Assembly (NCBI RefSeq): GCF_000003815.2
Contig: NC_049981.1
Span: forward strand, 30,011,851-30,075,850
DNA: 64,000 nt
Source of the DNA: Branchiostoma floridae
Taxonomy: Eukaryota; Chordata; Leptocardii; Amphioxiformes; Branchiostomatidae
Reading direction: 5' to 3'
The notes beneath the pieces are model-generated. The model did not search any database. It had not been told where the DNA came from and worked only from the letters and a program-made list of their open reading frames with translations. Shown piece after piece: positions 31,499 to 41,300 of the stretch. Each line of letters begins with the position of its first letter. Positions within the stretch are counted from its first letter, which is position 1. Both the position numbers and the translations under genes were made by a program.

Positions 31499-31556
31499 TA
31501 TATCTTCTCTTTGCTCTTGATGATTTGAATGATGTCTGCGTAGCACCTCCGTGTAG
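31499..31556 (-). pseudogene. Partial duplicate of lipase 2 exon 8 3' end
   Basis: The 57-bp segment from ATCTTCTCTTTGCTCTTGAT to GTAGCACCTCC duplicates 31,772-31,828 with few changes; on minus it would read [15 protein letters not shown] then stop. Confidence 0.8.
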
Positions 31557-31768
31557 CTATTTCATAACTGTACTAAACAGTCTGGTAAAGGCCCCATTGA
31601 TGTATTAGTAAAGAAATAAGCATGGAGATTATTTTTAGATAGAAGATTACAATAGACTTTTTTGGCACCTTCCTGTATTGTGCATTGTATGAGGCAATTT
31701 AGTCTTCGGACTACCATCTTGTACTTTGTTTGTGTTGTTGTTATCTACATAAACCATCTCTCTCTCCC

Positions 31769-32008
31769 TCACATCTTCTCCATGCTCTTGATGATTTGAA
31801 TGATGTCTGCGTAGCACCTCCGCGCAGCGTCCATACCCCATATGAAGTCCAGGTGTTCCCACTCAGGTAGAACCTTCTTGTGAGTGATGTTTGGCAGCTC
31901 CCCCTCCAGTATGGCCACATCCTTTGGGTCTGCAAGAATGTCGTGGCCCCCTGAGAACATGGCCACGGGTAGCGTGGCATTCTTTGCGTTGTACTCCGGT
32001 GCAGTTGT
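31769..32008 (-). CDS. Acid lipase 2, exon 8 and stop
   Basis: [14 protein letters not shown]...[19 protein letters not shown]...; ends KSMEKM then TGA. Confidence 0.93.
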   Translation of the reverse strand, partial: TTAPEYNAKNATLPVAMFSGGHDILADPKDVAILEGELPNITHKKVLPEWEHLDFIWGMDAARRCYADIIQIIKSMEKM

Positions 32009-35000
32009 CTGAGAAGTAAAATAAAGTATTTTCATATATAAAATGCTTAAATACATCAACTTTGTACTTGTGTCAAGTTAAACTTTTCCCACACCTTTCA
32101 GTACATAGAGGCAGTGTATATGTCCTACATGTACTATACTGCCATTGGGCAGTGGATTGTGTTCAACTCCCATACTCATTCTTGTAAGTTCTGAGTGCTT
32201 AAAACAGAGAAAGCCTTATGCTCTGAGCGGCTCCTGCAGGCAAAACAAAAAAATACACCAGACTGGATAAAATTTAGAATGACTTTTGCATAGATAGAGA
32301 AATATTGTAGAGAAAAACTACTCATCATAAGGAAAAAAGGGCTAAAATTCTTCAAAACCTGGCTAAATGCAAGAAATTTTGTCACATCACATTGAAATTA
32401 AGAAAAAAAAATCTGACAAAATTGTATCTTATTGCACACAATCTCTACTGGACATTTGTATTGTACCTACCTGATTATACTTGATCATGTTGCCCTGTGG
32501 TCCATAGTCAAACATCTGGAACTTCCCAGTCTTGACTTGCTAACAGGGTATGAAGAGAGTATTGTAAGATGTTTGGATTATTATTAATATTCTTAATACC
32601 TGTATATAAAAGCAACAGATATAGGTGGCCATAGGTGACCCCACAGATGAAGGTATACAAGCATTTCCAATGTGATGTTAAGCCAAAGGTTCAGCACTTG
32701 AGGAGATCTTACACCTTAAAGAACCCACCACACATATTGATACAAGTAAGCAATTTACTAGTTTGTGACATATAAACAATATAATTCTTTATTGGAAATG
32801 TTTAAACTTTGTTCCAACACTAAAAGAAACTCACCATAAATTTAGTAAATTTTATATAGTTCTTACCTGGGCATAGTGCACCATGTTCTGGACAGAAGTC
32901 CCTGCAGGATTGTGGCCGGTGTACACAGGGATACGAGACTGCAAGGACAACATATATTTTGAAAAGTTCAAGACAAGATACATTTTATAAAGTACATTAA
33001 TCCTGATCATAACGACAGGGTCTGTGAACCACAAAAGATGAAAAAAGGTCTTTAGAGCAAAATGTTATACTAAACAGGACAGAACATTGTTCCAAATGTA
33101 GGAACTAGGACAGGGCTGTAGCCAGCTTTTTAAAGTTTTGTTTCCATCTCGCTCATTGTTAGGAGCCTATGTCATTAATTGCTGTTATATATGCCTTTTC
33201 AAGCTTAGGAAAGTACATTTTTATCAATTTCTAGTCATAAGTTTCAGATTTTTTAAATGCATGGTTCTTTTTTCCTGTCCCAACAAGCATATTTCCTTCC
33301 TGGAATAGAGACCTGTAGACAGCCCTCAGCTAGTGTTTCAAAGTTCTTAAATGTCATTTGTATCACATTCATGTTGCCATAAACCACAGCAAATGAATAA
33401 GGACTTCCAAGCAAAATGTTTCACTCTGCAGGGCAGAATACGGTAGTTTCAAAATGTAGGAGCTTTTTTTGCTGCAAATCTCTGAAATGTTACGTACCAC
33501 ATTCGTATTGCCATGAACAATAAAAGATGAGTTGGGACTTCCAAGAAAAATCTTATTCACATTGCAGGGCAGAATAGTTTATAATGGGATTTACTTTGCT
33601 GCATGTTTCTTAAATGTCACATACCGCATTCAAGTTGCCATGAACCATAACAGATAAGTAGAAAAATCTTGTCTGCAAGGCAGAATAGTTTCCGGTTGTG
33701 GGATCTACTTTGCCCTTACAATAGTTGTGCCTATATCACTTACTACAACACACCAAGAAATCTGGACCCCCTATAATAAAATCCTCGCTAAATGCCTGCA
33801 CATACCACATTCAGGTTGCCATAGTTGAACCCTGCGATGAGGAACAGCACGTTCTCACAGAAGACGTCCAGTACTGGCTTGTCACAGACCTCCTGGCCCA
33901 GGAAGCGGATAAACTCGCTGGTGGGCAGGAACTCCCCCTTCCCAAGGAGAGAATAGAGCTGCAGAACAAAACAAAAGTTAAAGTTGCCCGTACATCTGTG
34001 CAGATGCTTAGGGGTGGCCTCCATCTCCATTTCGAGTAGCCCTTGAGCCACACATTTGTGCAAGCCACTAAAGCAGGGGACTGGTCCGCTGGTAGTGATG
34101 TGTGTTTGACTTCCATAGTCTTCCTCATTAGTGCTGAGTGCTAAGCAGAGAAAGCAGCATGTACCATTTTTTAAGTCTTTGCTATGACTTGGCCGGGGAT
34201 CAAACTCACGGCCTACCGAATGCAAGGCAAACACTCAACCCACTCGGCCATTGCACCAGTTGCAGAACAAAGGGACATACAAATTGTTTCAGAGCTAATG
34301 CACCATTTGATTTAAAAACTACCCCTTACAGAGATGGGTACAGGAAAAGGTAGGCACAGGACAACCCTTTTTGATCCTGTAGGTTGTGTCTAGGGTATGG
34401 TACTAAAAGATCAGGAGTCCATCCCTCTCCTCCCAATGCCTTTTACCTCCCAAACTGAAGTAGCCGATTTTTGCATCTGGGTGGATTGAGGAAAGCAGTA
34501 CAAACTAACTTTCCCAAGGCAAAGACACTACATGTACATATAGCAAGGATTTCCAGGAATAAAACCCATGACCATGATCTTGAGTCAGCCAGCCTTGTCT
34601 ATTGGCTATTTGATGTTCTCTAACAAGTCATTAGCTGATATTGCTGCTTAACCTAGCTACTTGTGAAGCCAGAATATGGACTTTAATCTGATAGTACAGA
34701 AACAGATGAGGTACCACAGTTGGGTCCAAAACCTCTGACAGGAATCTGAGGGGAGACTCCATGTTTCCCAGATGTGCAACAGGAGCCAGCGCGAAGAACG
34801 TCTTGACTTTCCTGGCCAGCTCCTGGTTCCTGGAGAACTCAGCAAACCCGATCATGGTCCCCTGGGAGTGGCCCACGTAGTACAGCTGCGTCTGGTTGGT
34901 CACGCTCAGCGCGTGGGTCAGCATCTTGGGAAGGTCATACCTCGCCATCTCATCCCAACTGTGGAAGTTTAATGCGACAATGAATAGTTATTTTATGGAA

Positions 35001-37460
35001 AATGCAAACACAATGTGGATAAGTCGATGTACGTAAGACACCCAGGTATAATCTCCAAGCAGATCCTACAATGGCATAAGATAGTACCAAACTGGCCAGG
35101 AGATTGTCAGCCAAGAGGTGTACATTTCCCGGGTAGCGAAACTCACTTCTAAGCCAGCTTCACTCCTCTGCCAGCTTTTGATACTATCTTATGCTACCGT
35201 AGGATCTGCTTGGAGATTACCCAGGTAATGAGATACGCCAAAAAGTAGTTACTCAAGCAACTGGATATGGTTTTGGAACTGGACATGGTTTTGAAACTGG
35301 ATATGGTTTCCAAAAATTCCAGTTTCTTGAGTAACTACTTTTTGGAATTATTACATTAGTGGATAATATTAATATGCTTGCCTGCCTCAGAATAAAGAGA
35401 CTCTTTTTATACGATTGCTTTATTCTTACCAACGTTTCGGTGACTGTCTGTCGCCTTCTTCAGGGTAATTCTGACTGGTTCACATTGTACTGTAGGACAC
35501 GTGTCGCTGCTCAGGGGCAGTCACAAAACGTTTTACATATGTGAACCAGTCAGAATTGCCCTGAAGAAAGTGACAGACGGTCACCGGAACGTTGGTGACA
35601 ATAAAGCAATGGTTGTGTAAAAATGGTCTCTTTATTCAGTAACGAACCTTATATTACCTGATGAAACGATTCACGGTTGCCTACCTACAGTATGTGTCAC
35701 TAGGCACTGCAAGGGTGCTGACAAACGAATCTAAATCAGATGTGAATGTTAGTTCATCTGTGACTGTAGTCAACATTATGTTACAATTTTAAGAACCTTA
35801 TATCCGTACACAAAATAAAGCGCTTACCAAAAAGCTTTCGATTAGTCCTCTGATCCTTATCAAGTTGAAATGACCCAAAGTTGCCAAAGCCTAAGTCACA
35901 CATCTGGACCGGAAGTGTGACATCAGCAAAGGGTCAAAGGTGCTTGGCAGTTGGTCAAGAGAGTGAAACTGAAAGAGGCCATTTACATCAGAGCCCACAA
36001 ACCTTCCCTCAACCGAGGCGGGGGCCGATACCAAGTGCCAAGCACCTTAAATAAGATGTGGTATCAAAACATTGACAGAATGCAATGTCATGTAGTTTGC
36101 TCCTGGGTAAGTTTTCGATCACAGGTCAACTATTTTACCTCCAAGCCCAAAACTGCTCCTGAGAAGGCTTCAGCTTGACGTGCCGTCTGGAGTAGGTGTT
36201 TCCGCGAATGTTCCCCAACCAGACTTCAAACCCTGCATCGGCCAGGATGAAACCGAGGCTCTCGTTGACCAGATTCTCGATCCACTGGGTGGACGACCCG
36301 AGCAGCCCGTGCTGAAGGAACACTATGGGTCGCGGGGCTGTGGAGAGGCAAGTAGTAGTATCCATTATTAGATTATACTGCTGCTGGGGTCCCTGACACA
36401 CGGGTAGACAGTAGTTGGATAGTCTTCACACCGCGCTTCCATGCGGCTCTGTCCAGCGGGTTATTACCTCCATTCATGGAGGGTATATTTTCACTAGCAT
36501 TTGTGTGTGTATGTCTGTCTGTCAACAAGATAACTAAAAAATGGCTGAATGGATTGGTTTTATACTTGGTGTGTTGGTGAAGTGTGATGAAAGCTGGAAA
36601 TTCGTAGATTTTGGGCCTCCTAGCGTTTTTCCCTGGTACTACAGCAGAACTTCATGTTTTGATATCTTGTTTCCTGAACAAGCTATGGTCACAATATTTG
36701 GGTATTAGATAGCTCTTGTGCTAGGGATAAAGTGACACAAGTTTGANNNNNNNNNNNNNNNNNNNNNNNNNNNNNNNNNNNNNNNNNNNNNNNNNNNNNN
36801 NNNNNNNNNNNNNNNNNNNNNNNNNNNNNNNNNNNNNNNNNNNNNNCACTCACCCACTCATTCACTCACTCACATTCATTGTTATAATTAAATGACAAAA
36901 TTATGCTGGCAATTATTCTCTCATTTTGCCAAACTAAATTAGCAACTGCCATAGCCTTTGGAGATGAATTTACAGACTCCGCACCAGAGATGTTACCAAA
37001 AAAACATAATACAATAGGCCAGGAAAAGAGCATGGCAATGCTCAGAGATGAAGAGAGAAAAAATCTTGTTAATGATCAATGATGCATCAATTAAGAGCAT
37101 TACCTTAATTAAAGTAATTAAACCAGCTGACAGGCTGCTTAATAACTCTTTAGCCAATGAAGTAATGGATAATCATATAATGTTCGCTGTGAAAATAACA
37201 TTTTAAGACATCAGCGCGTTAATCATTAATTAATCAATTCATCAAATAGAACTCACAGCATTCATTTTCTCCTCCGGATCCACAGTCACCCCTTCTGAGT
37301 TCCATGGAATGTCTGACCCATGGAGGACCTGGGCTGCCCACTGCACAAGGTTGGTGGAAACTGCATAGTGCTGCTCCTCGGCAGAGAGAACACGGGCCTC
37401 CGCAAGGACAACAGAAGCAACCAGGAGAACAAAAACACTTGGGGAAAAACAGACTTTCAT
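31769..37460 (-). CDS. Acid lipase 2 (LIPA/LIPF family), exon 2 missing in gap
   Basis: Join of 37,257-37,460, [missing], 36,139-36,337, 34,715-34,958, 33,806-33,958, 32,867-32,938, 32,471-32,539 and 31,769-32,008. Exon lengths 199, 244, 72 and 69 equal those of lipase 1. A signal peptide ([20 protein letters not shown]) is followed by DPEEKMNA. Then come [12 protein letters not shown], nucleophile motif [25 protein letters not shown] and [11 protein letters not shown], so the catalytic set is intact. The ~118-nt exon encoding the TEDGY...RIPHG-type segment is not seen, and an assembly gap lies exactly in that intron. I therefore infer an assembly loss rather than a pseudogene. Same probable role as lipase 1; the N-terminal extension differs between them. 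Confidence 0.9.
32471..32539 (-). CDS. Acid lipase 2, exon 7
   Basis: 23 codons, [16 protein letters not shown]...KYNQ; acceptor CTGTTAG. Confidence 0.9.
32640..32760 (+). mobile_element. SINE body fragment
   Basis: TTAAAGAACCCACCACACAT and preceding bases match the 3' body of the SINE at 22.6 kb. Confidence 0.45.
32867..32938 (-). CDS. Acid lipase 2, exon 6
   Basis: 24 codons, [20 protein letters not shown]... Confidence 0.93.
33806..33958 (-). CDS. Acid lipase 2, exon 5
   Basis: 51 codons, [19 protein letters not shown]...[12 protein letters not shown]; donor GTATGT. Confidence 0.92.
34040..34262 (-). mobile_element. tRNA-derived SINE (minus) in lipase 2 intron 4
   Basis: Minus strand A box TGGCCGAGTGGG and degenerate B box GAGTTTGATCC at tRNA spacing, followed by a body ending near 34,040. 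Confidence 0.65.
34410..34600 (-). mobile_element. tRNA-derived SINE-like element, second copy of the 11.4-kb family
   Basis: CCATCCCTCTCCTCCCAATG, AACTGAAGTAGCC, GTGGATTGAGGAAA and AAACCCATGACCATGATC blocks follow the same order as 11,376-11,545. Confidence 0.6.
34715..34958 (-). CDS. Acid lipase 2, exon 4 (nucleophile Ser)
   Basis: [10 protein letters not shown]...[10 protein letters not shown]...[19 protein letters not shown]; donor placed at GTG|GTACCT to match the 244-nt length in lipase 1. Confidence 0.9.
35049..35219. mobile_element. MITE family A
   Basis: TAATCTCCAAGCAGATCCTA ... TAGGATCTGCTTGGAGATTA, a near-perfect pair; the interior closely matches 28,412-28,582. Confidence 0.88.
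35222..35347. mobile_element. Palindromic MITE, family F
   Basis: ACGCCAAAAAGTAGTTACTC and GAGTAACTACTTTTTGGAAT are inverted; also at 55,489-55,622 and 63,650-63,842. Confidence 0.75.
35390..35639. mobile_element. Palindromic MITE, family E
   Basis: AATAAAGAGACTCTTTTTAT / AAAATGGTCTCTTTATTC ends, with inner TGACTGGTTCACAT / ATGTGAACCAGTCA. A half copy is at 62,047 and a diverged copy at 62,775. Confidence 0.8.
36139..36337 (-). CDS. Acid lipase 2, exon 3
   Basis: [20 protein letters not shown]...[16 protein letters not shown]...FWAW; phase matches lipase 1. Confidence 0.93.
36462..36746. repeat. Interspersed repeat running into the gap
   Basis: A TTCATGGAGGG-type head and GTGTGTATGTCTGTCTGTC block, then sequence matching 30,880-30,950. 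Confidence 0.5.
36747..36846. other. Assembly gap (100 N), probable site of lipase 2 exon 2
   Basis: The gap sits in the interval between exons 1 and 3 of lipase 2. Confidence 0.99.
37257..37460 (-). CDS. Acid lipase 2, exon 1
   Basis: 68 codons: signal peptide, acidic linker and DPEEKMNA; donor GCT|GTGAGT. Confidence 0.9.
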
Positions 37461-37974
37461 CTTGTCCTCTTGTTGCTGGCTTCTTCAGTATAAAACTCTC
37501 TGCTCAGAGAATAAATCCTGCGGAGTCTACATAACGTTAAGTCTGGTTGCTTATAATCATCTGGTTATCTTGAATAGGGCAAACAAACACAGACTGCTTA
37601 TTTGTAAACCATGAAGGCCTGTTACACCAATCAGCTGTTGGTTGTCACATGCTTATCTGGAGTTTTGGAGTCATGACACAGACCAGAGGGGGTCAAAGTC
37701 TTGTTGCCTAAAAAAACATTTGGCACTGGGTTTGGGGGACTGTTATATAGTGGTCTGCCAGCTAAGGACCATAAATATAAGCTAAATTCCCTTGAAAACC
37801 CGTTCATGCTCCATGGCCATCAACATTTGGACAAAATTTATCTATTTCTACAGAAACTTTTGGAAGTGCTGCAAAACCCAAATGTTCCGGAGTGTCCGGA
37901 AATTTCCGGAAATTACCGATGTTAGTTCGACGTCATCGTTTGGATTAGAAGATATCATTTGGGATAGAGGTGTG

Positions 37975-38074
37975 NNNNNNNNNNNNNNNNNNNNNNNNNN
38001 NNNNNNNNNNNNNNNNNNNNNNNNNNNNNNNNNNNNNNNNNNNNNNNNNNNNNNNNNNNNNNNNNNNNNNNNNN
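37975..38074. other. Assembly gap (100 N)
   Basis: Exactly 100 N, between the lipase 2 promoter and DNAJB exon 1. Confidence 0.99.
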
Positions 38075-38237
38075 AATTACTCAATTAGAGCAAAAGTAAT
38101 GCAGAACTAAACTGAGGTGTATGTAGTATGATCAGAAGAGCAAAAAATTATTTTTGTTTCTTAAATTCGATGTCTTTTCCATAGAAATCGACTATTCCAA
38201 AAGTGACGTAGTTGGCCGGTGACATGGAAAATCCAAG

Positions 38238-38370
38238 ATGGAGGTGAACAGAGATGAAGCGGAAAGATGTATCGATATAGCAGAAAAATACATCCGAGCA
38301 GGGGATCGGGAGAAGGCCGTGAAGTTCCTGTACAAAGCTGAGAAGTTATACCCCAGTCAGAAGGCACAAG
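38238..38370 (+). CDS. DNAJB14: DNAJB exon 1
   Basis: 44 codons plus one base; [11 protein letters not shown]...[11 protein letters not shown]; donor CAAG|GTACCG. A CRE-like TGACGTAG lies 35 bp upstream. Confidence 0.93.
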
Positions 38371-41300
38371 GTACCGCTAATACTCGTTTTTGTGTATATT
38401 ATGAGTGGATAATCTCAGCCTGTCACGCCGGTCGCCATGTTGGATAATTTGATCTGAATCTGTCGCAGTTGTTCTTTCTATTTTTGGCGACCTCTGGTGG
38501 CCTCACGTCTGGTCTACTGCGTTAAGGTACCAACCACATACCCGGGGAAAACAGAAGGTACGACTTCTAGGCCATCTTCTGCGGTAATCTAGCCTTTAAT
38601 CAAAATGAAGAATGGGTGAATTTCTGATCATGGCCCTTTAAAACAGGGAAACCCAACCCTGCAAAATTGCGATTGGATTTTCTCCAATTTTCACCAAAAT
38701 GTTGTAAGTCTTGTGCTGTGTCGAAAACAAAAATGCAACTGATGTGGATTTTTCTGTTCGTTTGATTCTATAGAAAGTAGTGAAGATGTGTCACTGAAAC
38801 TAGGAAGATGATTTGATAATTCTTACGCAAATTATTCATATCATTTCTCCATCAAAGTTTAACTGTTTTATCAACTTACTGCGACCTAAAAATGATTGTT
38901 TTTGCTGTTGATGTTCTTTTAACAGTTTCTCTTGGTCTCAGAGAACTGATGCTTTTTTAAAAACTTTTTTATTTGCTTTATCAAAATCAAATTGGAAGTG
39001 ATGTGAATTAAGATCCGAGATGATTGTCATGTTATTACCATTGGAATACATATACATATTTTGTTGTCTGTCAGAAACAGACAATTCCTCAGCTCAGTTT
39101 TTTTTTCTAGTGGCCAAGTGTCAAAAACTGAAAAAGTCCTTTTCCTCACTCTAGCTTTAAAAGAAAAACTTGTCAGAGATGAAAATATTTGACCTAAACT
39201 ATTGAAGTGACCTACTAGTACAACAAGTGACCAGTAAACTGCCCTTTTGTATTGTAAGGGCCACCAAGTTAAGAAAGCTATCTTCCTCTGCATGCAGTCG
39301 CTGTACATCTTGTATAATTTATGTTGCACAATGTCCAGATTGTACGTACATACAATTACGTGTAGTTACATGTAGCTACTGCTGTCATACTTGGTACATT
39401 GTTATGTTAATGGCATGGTCACCCGTCAGCGTAGGTCACTGTACAATTAATTGTTTTGATGCCGTAGAATTTTGAAGCAGGCTGTGACAGAACCAACCGA
39501 CAGGGATCTAATATATTCTAAGACAGCCCTTTTCTGCAAAAGAACAGCAGAATTTGTGCTACACATGCAGGGTTGGACAAGTTTTCAAAATTCACTTGTC
39601 CTATCTGGAAATACATAAAAAAAATTACTTGCCCGAACCAACTTTTCACTTGCCCAAAATTTATATGACATTTTCAATAATTTTTTTGCCTTCTTGGTGG
39701 CAATAATACTGGCAGTGAACCAAGGGAAAACAATAACAAAAACATCAGCACATGGAACTGGCAAGAACTGTAGTGGGAGATAGGTGCTCTCATGGAAAAA
39801 TCTTACTTGCCCGTTCGGTCAAGTGGGATTGGACATTTACCTGAATTTACCTGAACCGCAGAGACTCCGTGGTTTGTCTCTGCAGTCAGGAGCTGGAAGG
39901 CTGGTAGCCCATTGCCGCTCCTCCAACGATCTCGGCCTCTATGTATCTGTCCATCTTATTCTTGAAACCGTTCACTGTGGTCTGGGTAACTACCTCAGAC
40001 GGAAGTTTATTCCAGGCTTTTACTACTCTTACAGCGAATGATCTTCTCCGGATTTCCAGCTTGGTACTGGGTATTGACAGTCTCAGATGGTGTCCCCTGG
40101 TGTTGTAAGGTGTTCGTAAGGGTGTGAAGAGCGTGGTTCTGTCTATCCCTTCTAGTCCCTTCATAATCTTGAAAACTTCTAACATATCCCCTCGGAACCG
40201 CCTTACTGCCAGCGTAGTTAGCTTCATCTTTCGGAGCCGTTGACTGTATGTTAAGTCTTGTAATTCAGGGATCATTTTACTTGCTCTCCGTTGTACGGCC
40301 TCGATCAACTTAATATCCTTTTGAAGCCAGGGCGACCATGCTTGTACACAGTATTCCAGATGTGGACGAACGAGTTGCTTGTAAAGGCGAGTTATGACTT
40401 CTGTCTTTTTGGCGACGCCTCAGGGGCGGAGGCATTTTCTACAGTATTACGATCGCTTTGAAAGAATTTTGAAAATTCCACGAATGCATTCCCTTGGGAA
40501 TTGATTTTTTGCTAAACCACAGGGGTGTCGTCCATACAGTGGTCATTGAAGACTATTCTAGCTGTTATTTTTCCTTTGTTGAGGCATTCTTTGTTTTCAG
40601 GATTAATGATTTAAGGGAACGGTCTTTTCACATAGCCGGAAGTGACTGCACTCCTTGCATATCATAAGCCGTACACACAGATTATTACGATGTTTCGCAT
40701 GCTTTATGAATTTGCAATGGCAACCAATATGTCCCAGCTTTTTGCCGTTATGTCTTTTATAAGCCTGTGCTTTTTACAATATAGAATGAAATGCTGTCAA
40801 GTGGTTATCGTTCGGAGTCATAGAGAGCCTGATTTTGAGTGGTAGAAAAATAAGATGGTTTAAAGAAGACAAGACCAATATAGCACAACTTTTGCCAATA
40901 TCTTCTGAGCTTTGCTTTTCTAAGGTGGGATAATATGCTTCACGAGGTCAAAAAAATATAGAAGACCAATGTGTCAGATTTTTGTCGATATCTTTTTATG
41001 AAATATGAAATGTTGCGCTTTCAGGTGGTTGTCGTTTTGAATTGAAGCTGGTGTGTTACGCCGAAGGACTGTTATACCAGGTTATACCGGCTATATAGAT
41101 ACAGGTTACGTAAAGCCTGATTTTGAAAAGTTAATAAGTCACATGTTTCAAACAAGCCATGAAACCAATGGGTTTCAATTTGTTTAGATTCTGCTTTGAA
41201 GACTAGCATAGCTAGAATAAAGGAAGGACGCAGAGACAAGGTTTTCCGTACACTGGGCACGGGAGACTGTTAAGATGGTTTGACGTTACTATATACTAGT

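Noticed and set aside
34225-34262. Possible minus-strand tRNA gene
   Set aside because: The A box is good but the B box is degenerate (GAGTTTGATCC), the acceptor stem does not pair, and repeat-like body sequence follows.
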